Below, piece by piece: positions 34,464 to 42,315 of a stretch of DNA of 64,000 nt. The stretch lies in the NCBI GenBank assembly GCA_030428945.1, contig JAUIEC010000001.1:220438-284437 (forward strand), written 5' to 3'. Each line of letters begins with the position of its first letter. Position 1 is the stretch's first letter. Origin of the DNA: Phycisphaerae bacterium. Lineage in GTDB: Bacteria; Planctomycetota; Phycisphaerae; UBA1845; Fen-1342. The position numbers and the translations under genes are program-made. The notes under the pieces were generated by a model. That model was not told the DNA's origin, ran no database searches, and saw only the letters and a program-made list of their open reading frames with translations.

Positions 34464-36581
34464 ATGGCAAGCAATGCTGTCTGGGGCATCGACATCGGCC
34501 AGTGTGCGCTGCGGGCGATCAAGCTGCAGCACGCCGAGGGCGGCAAGGTCGAGGTGCTCGCGTTCGACACGATCGAGCACGACAAGATCCTCTCGCAGCC
34601 CGACGCCGAGCCGGCCGAGCTGATCAACGCGGCGCTCGAGAAGTTCGTCGACCAGAACGAGGTCCAGGGCGACCGCTTCGTGATCGGCGTGCCCGGCCAG
34701 CAGACCTTCGCGAAGTTCTGCAAGCTGCCGCCGGTCGAGACCAAGAAGATCCCGGACATCGTCAAGTTCGAGGCCAGCCAGCAGATCCCGTTCGACATGG
34801 ACGACGTGGTCTGGGACTACGCGGTCTTCCAGGAGGAGGACTCGCCGGATGTCGAGGTCGGCATCTTCGCGATGCGGAAGGACCTGATCCGCAGCCAGCT
34901 TGACTACTACAGCGAAGTCCGGATCACCCCGCAGATCATCCAGACCCAGCCGTCGGCGCTCTACAACTTCTGCGTCTTCGACCAGATGGACAGCGAGCAG
35001 GACGCCGGGACCGCGACGGTCATCATCGACGTCGGCGCGCAGAACACCGACCTGGTGATCGTCGAACCGAACAGCGCCTGGACCCGGACGATCCCGCTCG
35101 GCGGCAACCGCTTCACCGAGGAACTGGTCAAGAAGTTCAAGCTCTCGTTCGCCAAGGCCGAACACCTCAAGCGGAACGCCGCCAAGCACAAGCACGCCCG
35201 GCAGATCTTCCAGGCGATGCGGCCGATCTTCGCCGAACTGGTCGCCGAAGTGCAGCGGTCGATCGGCTTCTACAGCTCGACGCACCGCGAGATCGAACTG
35301 AAGCGCGTCCTGGCCTGCGGCAACGCGTTCAAGCTCAGCGGCCTGCGGAAGTACCTCGAGCAGAACCTGACGATCCCGGGCGGCGTGGCCGAACTGGACG
35401 CCTTCAGCAAGGTGATCGAATCGTCGGTGACCGAGCAGAAGAACTACGGCGAGAACGTGATGGGGCTGCCGACCGCCTACGGACTGGCCCTGCAGGGGCT
35501 CGGGCTGGCGAAGATCACCGCCAACCTGCTGCCGCCGGAACTGGCCCGCGTCGCGATGTGGAAGAAGAAGCGGCCGTTCTTCATGGCCGCGGCGGCCTGC
35601 ACCGCGCTGGCGGCGATCATGCCGTGGACGCGGCTGAGCATCGACCAGGCGGCATTGGCGTCCAACAGCAGCGAGGGCGACCAGGCCAAGCGGATCATCG
35701 ACCAGGCCTCGAACTACTCGAGCCGCTACGCCGAGGTCGCGACCGGCAACGAGTCGGAGCAGAAGACGCTCGACGAACTGTTCTCGCTGACCGATCAGCG
35801 GGCCCTGGTCCCGCGGATCATGAGCTTCGTGCACGCCTCGCTGCCCGAGATCGACCCGCAGATCGCGGCCGCCAGTTCGCCCGAGCAGCTCAAGCAGTTG
35901 ATCCAGAGCAACCCCGGTCGTTTTGCCCGCGTGCAGCGCCGGCAGATCCTGCTGGACTCGCTCGAGGTCAACTTCCGCGGCGACATCGTCAACGCCCCGC
36001 GGCCCAGTCCTTCGCAGCGGCGGGCCAGCACGGGCAGCAGCTTCGGGTCGGGGAACACCGGTGGCGGCATGATGCGTCCCGGTGGCGGCGGCGGCGGCAT
36101 GATGCGCCCCGGCGGTGGTGGCGGCGGCATGATGCGTCCCGGCGGCGGTGGCGGTGGTGGCGGCGGTGTCGCCAGCCGCGGCAAGGGCGAGCCGGGCTTC
36201 TACGTCGTGATGAGCGGGCGGGTGCTGTACGGCACCGATCGTTCGCAGGCGACCGAGCTGATCACGGGCGAGTTCTACCGCAACCTGCTGGCCAACGGCA
36301 CGCTGCAGGGGCTCGGCTTCCATGTGCCGGAAGTGAACCCGGCCGACAAGACCAAGAACCTGCCGGTGACCATCTCGGTCGAGAAGGTGTACGGCAACGT
36401 CACGCCGGGCGCCCAGTTCGGGATGCCGGGCGAATCGCAGGAGTCGGTCGTGCTGTACCCGGACCCGGTGACGGGCGAGGACATGAAGGACGACTGGCGC
36501 TTTGAGCTCGCCTTCAAGGTGATGATGGGCGACGCCCCGCAGAAGGAAGGCGACGACCAGGAAACCGACGGCGACGAATAG
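34464..36581 (+). CDS. pilM: PilM-like type IV pilus/secretion assembly protein, enlarged
   Basis: 705 residues, about twice the usual PilM (350). Residues 1-345 are the actin-like ATPase PilM: GIDIGQCALRAIKL (phosphate-binding), VEIGIFA-type strand, IIDVGAQNTDLVIV (second phosphate loop) and VLACGNAFKLSGLRKYL (adenosine loop). A single hydrophobic segment (about 370-388) follows, so this protein seems to carry its own membrane anchor, as if PilM were fused to a PilN-like part. The C-terminal third has a Gly/Met/Pro/Arg-rich linker (about 530-575), then an extra domain. It heads a three-gene operon with short gaps. Confidence 0.82.
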   Translation: MASNAVWGIDIGQCALRAIKLQHAEGGKVEVLAFDTIEHDKILSQPDAEPAELINAALEKFVDQNEVQGDRFVIGVPGQQTFAKFCKLPPVETKKIPDIVKFEASQQIPFDMDDVVWDYAVFQEEDSPDVEVGIFAMRKDLIRSQLDYYSEVRITPQIIQTQPSALYNFCVFDQMDSEQDAGTATVIIDVGAQNTDLVIVEPNSAWTRTIPLGGNRFTEELVKKFKLSFAKAEHLKRNAAKHKHARQIFQAMRPIFAELVAEVQRSIGFYSSTHREIELKRVLACGNAFKLSGLRKYLEQNLTIPGGVAELDAFSKVIESSVTEQKNYGENVMGLPTAYGLALQGLGLAKITANLLPPELARVAMWKKKRPFFMAAAACTALAAIMPWTRLSIDQAALASNSSEGDQAKRIIDQASNYSSRYAEVATGNESEQKTLDELFSLTDQRALVPRIMSFVHASLPEIDPQIAAASSPEQLKQLIQSNPGRFARVQRRQILLDSLEVNFRGDIVNAPRPSPSQRRASTGSSFGSGNTGGGMMRPGGGGGGMMRPGGGGGGMMRPGGGGGGGGGVASRGKGEPGFYVVMSGRVLYGTDRSQATELITGEFYRNLLANGTLQGLGFHVPEVNPADKTKNLPVTISVEKVYGNVTPGAQFGMPGESQESVVLYPDPVTGEDMKDDWRFELAFKVMMGDAPQKEGDDQETDGDE

Positions 36582-36623
36582 CCGGGCGACGAATCGCCGG
36601 CCAGGCCGGCAGAGGAGACGGAC

Positions 36624-38057
36624 ATGGCCCAGGTGCTGGGATTCATCAAGACGCATCTGATCACGCTGGTCAGCGGAATCGTGATCATTGCCAGCGTCGT
36701 TGTCGCGACGATGGGGATGGGGGCCGACAGCGTGGTCGCCGAGATGCAGAAGGAGAAGTCGCGGATCGGCGCGGACCGGATCAGTTCGTTCCGCAGCGAT
36801 CCGAAGAACGAGGCGATCATCGAGGCGGAAGAGCAGCGCGTCGCCGCCTACAAAGAGGAATACGAGGCGACCGTCAAGCTGGCCGAGCAGATCAACCAGC
36901 GCAAGCCGCTGATGGAGGGCGTCTTCCCGCAGCCCGACAGCCTCTCGACCCCGCTGAAGTTCGTCGAAGTCTACAGGAAGCGGCTCGAACAGTTGCCGCG
37001 CCGGCTGCAGGCCGGCACGCTGCCGACCGAGGACGAGATCGCCGAAGAAATCCAGAACGTCGAGGACCTGATCACCCTCGAGGCCGAGCAGGATACCGAG
37101 ACCGCCGTCGACGGCGGCCGCACGCCGACGGCGCCGAGCCGCAGCCCCTCGGCCGGCATGCGTCCGGGCGCGATGCGTCCGGGGATGGGCATGCAGCCGG
37201 GTGGCGCGATGCGCCCGGGCACCGGGATGCAGCCGGGTGGTGCGATGCGTCCGGGCACGGGCATGCAGCCGGGTGGCGCGATGCGTCCAGGGATGGGGAT
37301 GCAGCCGGGCGGCGCGATGCGTCCGGGCGGGGCGCCGTTCGGGCAGTCGACGCCCAGCGCCGGATCGATCAAGGCCCCGACCGACGAGCCGAAGTACAAC
37401 GCGGTCTACCGGGCGCGGGTCAACAAGGCCCTCAGCATCTACACCTACATCGAGCCGTACATTCCAGGGACGCGGATCAGCCAGACGTTCCACATCAGCC
37501 CGATCCTGAACGTGACGTCGGCCCCGCCGACCGAGGAGATGTGGTTCGCGCAGATGACGCTCTGGGTCCAGGAGGACGTGCTCAAGGCGATCAACGACCT
37601 GAACAACCGCATGGCGGCCGGGTCCGGTGACGCGACCGTCGCCGATGTCCCGGTCAAGCGGCTGAAGAGCGTCGAGGTCGAAGGCTACATCCTGCCGAAG
37701 AGCAGCGTGTCGTTCCCCGGCCTGCGGACCTCGCGGGCGACGACCAGCGAGGGGACTTTCACCGACCGGAAGGCCAATGATCTGTACGACGTGGTGCGCT
37801 ACACGATCGTGGCGGTCGTCGACCAGCGGGCGATCAACCAGCTCGTCGACGAGATCGGCAAGGTCAACTTCACGCAGTGCGTCGGCATGCAGTACTTCGC
37901 GATCGACCGGGCGGCCGACGAGCAGGGCGAGGGCTACTTCTACGGCCCGGCCCCGGTGGTCGAGGTGGTGCTGGACTTCGAGGCCTACTACCTGCGGACC
38001 GCCTACCAGGAAATGATGCCCGAAACGGTCCGGACCATGCTGGGAATCAAGGAATAG
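36624..38057 (+). CDS. membrane-anchored protein of the pilM operon (PilN/PilO position)
   Basis: 477 residues. One N-terminal helix (FIKTHLITLVSGIVIIASVVVATMG, 5-29) with a short cytoplasmic start and a long periplasmic part is the topology of PilN/PilO. After a helical stretch there is a low-complexity run of GMQPGGAMRPG-type units (about 185-240). The rest is alpha/beta. Sequence identity to PilN or PilO is not recognisable by eye; position and topology are the only support. An AGAGGAG-type site precedes the ATG. Confidence 0.65.
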   Translation: MAQVLGFIKTHLITLVSGIVIIASVVVATMGMGADSVVAEMQKEKSRIGADRISSFRSDPKNEAIIEAEEQRVAAYKEEYEATVKLAEQINQRKPLMEGVFPQPDSLSTPLKFVEVYRKRLEQLPRRLQAGTLPTEDEIAEEIQNVEDLITLEAEQDTETAVDGGRTPTAPSRSPSAGMRPGAMRPGMGMQPGGAMRPGTGMQPGGAMRPGTGMQPGGAMRPGMGMQPGGAMRPGGAPFGQSTPSAGSIKAPTDEPKYNAVYRARVNKALSIYTYIEPYIPGTRISQTFHISPILNVTSAPPTEEMWFAQMTLWVQEDVLKAINDLNNRMAAGSGDATVADVPVKRLKSVEVEGYILPKSSVSFPGLRTSRATTSEGTFTDRKANDLYDVVRYTIVAVVDQRAINQLVDEIGKVNFTQCVGMQYFAIDRAADEQGEGYFYGPAPVVEVVLDFEAYYLRTAYQEMMPETVRTMLGIKE

Positions 38058-38103
38058 CGAATCGACGGCCCCGCCGGGGCGGTTGTTGCAGAGGAGTCTT
38101 GTG

Positions 38104-40047
38104 ATGCAGAAACTGCTTGGCCTGTTCGAGGCCCACGTCGAGAAGGGCGTGCTGGCCCTGTGCGCCGGCTTCGCGCTCTACGTCGCCTGGGGCTACCTGC
38201 TCGGGTCCCCCAACAAGATCACGTTCGGCGGCAAGGAACTCGGACCGGGCGAGTTGCACACGGCGATCAACGATGAAGCCAAGCGGCTCGACACCGCGAT
38301 TCGCACCGCCGAGGCCGATACCGAACAGACCAGCGTCGAGGCCTTCCAGCAGGAACTGAAGAAACGCTTCGAGACCGGCATCTTCGCCCGCAGCGAAGAC
38401 ACCCAGCCGGTGCCGGCCCAACTGCCGGTCACGACCGTCTTCGGGTCGAAGATCGAAGTGCCGGGCCTGGAACAGGAAGAGGAATCGGTCGAACTGGTCA
38501 CGCCGCTGCAGCCCAAGAGCCTGGCCGTCGGCGTCGGCCGCAGCATGATCTACCGGCAGCCGCTGCTGGTCGGTCTGGGGGGCGAGGCCGACGAACTGGT
38601 CGACGACGAAGCCAAGCCGGTCGAACAGCCCTGGGTCACCGTGGGCGCGTACTTCGATCGCAAGGCGCAGTACCAGGAGATGATCAAGGCCGGGTACGCG
38701 CCGTACCGGGCGCGGGTTTACGTGGTCGGTGTCGATGTCCGGCGGCAGGAAGTGCAGTCGGACGGCACGTTCGCCGAGCCCGAGGTCGTGTCGCGCGGCG
38801 AGGCGATGCCGGTCGTCGAGGTCCCCGAGCCGATCTTCGACGACGAGGACGGTTCGCTGGCCAACAAGAGCGAGATCGACGACGCCTTCCGCGTGATCAA
38901 GGCCCAGCAGCCGCTGCTGCAGCAGCCCCCGTTCTACCTGGTCGATGCCGGCGACTTCTGGGATGTGCCGCCGCTGGACGGACTCGAGGTCGAAGAGGAA
39001 GCGGAAGAGGACCAGGAGGAAGAGACGCCGATGGCACCGACCCGCGCCGCCGCGCCGCCGGGCGGTGGCATGGCCCCGGGCGGCATGGCCCCCGGCAGCG
39101 GCACGCCCCGCCGCGGACGCCCCGGTGCCGGCGGCCCGACCTTCGGCAACCCCAGCGGTCGCAGCAGCACGGCCCGCACCGAGGCCCAGCAGCGCCAGCA
39201 GGAACGCCGCGAGATCAAGCAGAACCTGGAACGCGCCCAGCAGGCCCTCGTCGCCAAGGACTTCCGCCAGGCGATCGACCTGGCCCGCGGCGTCGCCAGC
39301 CGTGAGAGCGTCACCGGCAGCGATCGCAAGAAGGCCGAGGCCCTCATCCGCCGGGCCGAGCAGCTCGAGCAGCGCGCCATGCGCTTCGCCGGCGGCGGAG
39401 GCGGCCTGCCGGCCCGCGAGACGCTGCTGACCGAGATCATCGAGGAGCCCGAGACCGGCGCGCCGGCCGTCTGGTTCCACGACGACACGGTCGAGTCCGG
39501 CAAGACCTATCGCTACAGCATGCGGGTCCAGCTCTGGAACCGCTACGTCGGGCAGACCCGCTCGATGAAGGATCCGGCCGACGCCCGCAACCCGATCCTG
39601 GTCGGCGAGTGGAGCGAGTGGGGCACGCCTGTGACGGTAACGCCCGAGACGCACTTCTTCGTGGCCGGCCCGAAGCCGGGCGACGAGGCCGAGGCGATGG
39701 TCGAGGTCTGGAAGTGGCGGAACGGAAACTGGGTCAAGGAGCGTTTCGACGTGCGGGTCGGCGACGTGGTCGGCGGCGTCAAGACGGTCAAGACCAACGA
39801 ACTGGACGAGGAACTCAAGCAGGTCCGGGCCGATGTCGACTTCACCACCGGCGCCGTGGTCCTCGACCTGCGGCTGGACGAGAAGGTCCAGCAGCGGATC
39901 CCGGGCAAGGGCGACTTCAGCTACCGCGAGCAGGACTCGGTGGTGATCGTCTACCTCGACCCGGCCGACGGCCAGGTCAAGGAGAAGTCCGCCGTCCTCG
40001 ACCGCAACGACCCGCTTCGCAAGAAGCTGGAGGACGCGGAACTCTAA
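38104..40047 (+). CDS. third protein of the pilM operon, unknown family
   Basis: 647 residues. The N-terminal helix (LALCAGFALYVAWGYLLGS, 15-33) anchors a large extracytoplasmic region. A Pro/Gly/Met-rich linker (about 315-350) precedes a helical basic segment (QQRQQERREIKQNLERAQQ, about 365) and a C-terminal beta-rich domain (VWFHDDTVESGKTYRYSMRVQLWNRY). That last part contains fibronectin-like strands. It could play a PilP- or alignment-complex-like role. The ATG at 38104 follows GAGGAG. The operon ends here, before a 1-kb repeat island. Confidence 0.62.
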   Translation: MQKLLGLFEAHVEKGVLALCAGFALYVAWGYLLGSPNKITFGGKELGPGELHTAINDEAKRLDTAIRTAEADTEQTSVEAFQQELKKRFETGIFARSEDTQPVPAQLPVTTVFGSKIEVPGLEQEEESVELVTPLQPKSLAVGVGRSMIYRQPLLVGLGGEADELVDDEAKPVEQPWVTVGAYFDRKAQYQEMIKAGYAPYRARVYVVGVDVRRQEVQSDGTFAEPEVVSRGEAMPVVEVPEPIFDDEDGSLANKSEIDDAFRVIKAQQPLLQQPPFYLVDAGDFWDVPPLDGLEVEEEAEEDQEEETPMAPTRAAAPPGGGMAPGGMAPGSGTPRRGRPGAGGPTFGNPSGRSSTARTEAQQRQQERREIKQNLERAQQALVAKDFRQAIDLARGVASRESVTGSDRKKAEALIRRAEQLEQRAMRFAGGGGGLPARETLLTEIIEEPETGAPAVWFHDDTVESGKTYRYSMRVQLWNRYVGQTRSMKDPADARNPILVGEWSEWGTPVTVTPETHFFVAGPKPGDEAEAMVEVWKWRNGNWVKERFDVRVGDVVGGVKTVKTNELDEELKQVRADVDFTTGAVVLDLRLDEKVQQRIPGKGDFSYREQDSVVIVYLDPADGQVKEKSAVLDRNDPLRKKLEDAEL

Positions 40048-40051
40048 GCTC

Positions 40052-41030
40052 GTGGCACTGGCCCGAACCGGATGTGGCACAGGCCCGAACCGGATGTGGC
40101 ACAGGCGCGATCAGGTTGTGGCACAGGCGCGATCAGGTTGTAGCACAGGCGCGATCAGGTTGTAGCACAGGCGCGATCCGGTTGTGGCACAGGCGTCCCG
40201 CCTGTGTCCTCCCGGAACTCTTCTTTGGGGGGGAGTGGGATTGTGGCACAGGCGTCCCGCCTGTGTCTTCCCGGAACTCTTCTTTGGGGGGGAGTGGGAT
40301 TGTGGCACAGGCGTCCCGCCTGTGTCTTCCGGTCACAGTGCCCGATCACCGGCGAGACGCCGGTGCCACAAGGATAATCACAGTGCCCGATCACCGGCGG
40401 GACGCCGGTGCCACAACACAGAATCCCGCCTGCGTCCTCCCGGAACTCTTCTTTGGGGGGGAAGTGGGATTGTGGCACAGGCGTCCCGCCTGTGTCTTCC
40501 GGTCACAGTGCCCGATCACCGGCGAGACGCCGGTGCCACAAGAAGAATCCCATTGCCCAACCACCGGCGGGACGCCGGTGCCACAAGAAGAATCCCATTG
40601 CCCAATCACCGGCGGGACGCCGGTGCCACAAGGATAATCACAGTGCCCGATCACCGGCGGGACGCCGGTGCCACAACACAGAATCCCGCCTGTGTCCTCC
40701 CGGAACTCTTCTTTGGGGGGGGAAGTGGGATTGTGGCACAGGCGTCCCGCCTGTGTCTTCCGGTCAAAGTGCTCAACCACCGGCGGGACGCCGGTGCCAC
40801 AAGAAGAATCCCAGTGCCCAACCACCGGCGGGACGCCGGTGCCACAAGAAGAATCCCAGTGCCCAACCACCGGCGGGACGTCGGTGCCACAAGAAGAATC
40901 ACAGTGCCCAATCACCGGCGGGACGCCGGTGCCACAAGAGAAATCACAGTGCCCAATCACCGGCGGGACGCCGGTGCCACAAGGATAATCCCATTGCCCA
41001 ACCACCGGCGGGAGGCCGGTGCCACAGTCA
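40052..41030. repeat. island of GTGGCAC hairpin repeats (two related families)
   Basis: About 1 kb without genes between convergent operons. The first 130 bp are 22-23-bp tandem units (GTGGCACAGGCGCGATCAGGTT). The remainder alternates two hairpins: R1 CACAGGCGTCCCGCCTGTG (about five copies) and R2 CACCGGCGGGACGCCGGTG (about twelve copies). R2 recurs in blocks of about 45 bp with conserved tails such as CACAAGAAGAATCCCA. R2 read in reverse differs from R1 only at two positions that pair with each other. Confidence 0.93.
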
Positions 41031-41046
41031 TCGCCGGGGGCGCACC

Positions 41047-42114
41047 CTACCACGCTCCGGAAAGGGACTCGGGATCCTTGGCGATGCGCCGGGCGGATTC
41101 GAGGGTGATGGCTTTCTCGCGGACCAGTTGCTGAAGGTGTTCGTCGAGGGTCAGCATGCCGGACCGTTTTCCGGTCTGGACGACCGACTCCAGTCCCTCG
41201 ATCTTGCCGGTCCGGATCGCGACTTCGCACTGCGTGTTGTTGTGCAGCACCTCCAGCGCCAGGACCCGCTTGCCGTCGCCGTCCGACGGCGGCAGCAGGT
41301 GCTGCGAGACGATCGAGCGCAGGCTCATCGCCAGTTGCTTGCGGACGTCCTCCTGCGCGTTCTGCGGGAACAGGTCCAGCAGGCGCGTCACGGCGCCCTT
41401 CGCATCGCGGGTGTGCAGCGTCGTCAGCACCAGGTGCCCGGTCTCGGCCGCGGTGATCGCGATCTGGGCGGTCTCCGCGTCGCGGATCTCGCCGACCAGG
41501 ATCACGTCCGGATCCTGCCGGAGCCCGTGCCGCAGGCCGCTGGCGAACGTGTCGGTGTCGACCCCGACCTCACGCTGCGTGACCAGGCCCGGCAGGTCGC
41601 GGGTGTGAACGTACTCGATCGGTTCCTCGATCGTCAGGATGCGGACCTCGCGCTTCCCGCGCAGGTGCCGGATCAGGGCGGCCAGCGTCGTCGACTTCCC
41701 CGCCCCGGTGACCCCCGTGATGATCACCAGGCCGTGCGGATGAAGCACCAGTCGGTCGGCCAGGGCGTCCGGCAGGCCGAGCCACTCCAGGCTCGGGATC
41801 TCTTCGGCGATGGTCCGCAGCGTCAGGGCGTGGTTGCCGTGACTGCGGTGGATGCTGGCGCGGAAGCGGCGGGTGTGCCCCTCGTGCTCGAGCGTGACCG
41901 AGCAGTCCAGGTCGCGGGTGCCGTTCCGTTCGCGAAGCGGGGCCGGCGTCGCCTGCCGGGCGAGTTCCTCGAGCTGGTCGGCGGTCAGCGGTTCGCCTTC
42001 ACCCCGCCGCAGTTGCCCGTGCACGCGAAACGTCGGCGGATACCCGGCCGCCAGATGCAGGTCGGACGCGTCACAGGCCAGGGCCTCTCGAAGCAGATGA
42101 TCCAGATCAGGCAC
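41047..42114 (-). CDS. pilT: PilT-type retraction/secretion ATPase
   Basis: 355 residues, the PilT length. Walker A ITGVTGAGKSTTLAALI (about 125-141), Asp box LTIEEPIEYVH, Walker B QDPDVILVGEIRDAETAQIA and His box TGHLVLTTLHT are all present. The C-terminal region (QLAMSLRSIVSQHLLP; EVLHNNTQCEVAIRTGKIEGLESVVQTG) is that of PilT/PilU. It powers pilus retraction. GTG at 42114 has GGAGG 7 nt upstream; a TACGAT -10 candidate lies at 42143-42138. It faces the pilM operon across the repeat island. Confidence 0.93.
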   Translation of the reverse strand: MPDLDHLLREALACDASDLHLAAGYPPTFRVHGQLRRGEGEPLTADQLEELARQATPAPLRERNGTRDLDCSVTLEHEGHTRRFRASIHRSHGNHALTLRTIAEEIPSLEWLGLPDALADRLVLHPHGLVIITGVTGAGKSTTLAALIRHLRGKREVRILTIEEPIEYVHTRDLPGLVTQREVGVDTDTFASGLRHGLRQDPDVILVGEIRDAETAQIAITAAETGHLVLTTLHTRDAKGAVTRLLDLFPQNAQEDVRKQLAMSLRSIVSQHLLPPSDGDGKRVLALEVLHNNTQCEVAIRTGKIEGLESVVQTGKRSGMLTLDEHLQQLVREKAITLESARRIAKDPESLSGAW

Positions 42115-42180
42115 GCGCGGACCTCCAGTACGGGCGCATCGTAGGTTGTACCACCCCACGCCCGGAAGGGTTGCACGGGG

Positions 42181-42280
42181 AAGGGAGCCAGGGAGCCAGG
42201 GAGCGAGGGAGCCAGGTACGCCGGCAAGCCCCATTCGCCTCTTTCCTCGTTCCCTCGCTCCCTTGCTCCCTCGCTCCCTG
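42181..42280. repeat. inverted octamer arrays between divergent pilT and dnaE2
   Basis: Left array GGGAGCCA/GGGAGCGA (42181-42216) and right array CTCCCTCG/CTCCCTTG (42247-42280) are mutually inverted over about 34 bp with a 30-bp loop. The right one ends 6 nt before the dnaE2 -10 hexamer. Confidence 0.9.
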
Positions 42281-42286
42281 TGTTTG

Positions 42287-42292
42287 TATAAT
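42287..42292 (+). promoter_or_regulatory. -10 element of dnaE2
   Basis: A perfect TATAAT lies 23 nt before the GTG start, with the -35 position inside the octamer array. Confidence 0.5.
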
Positions 42293-42315
42293 GTTAGGGC
42301 ACAAAACCGGCGAGA

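Noticed and set aside
40330..41030. Regularly spaced repeats of about 45 bp resembling a CRISPR array
   Set aside because: The segments between the palindromes are themselves conserved from copy to copy (CAAGAAGAATCCCA-type), the palindromes are GC-rich hairpins found in two orientations, and there are no cas genes. It is a dispersed/tandem hairpin repeat.
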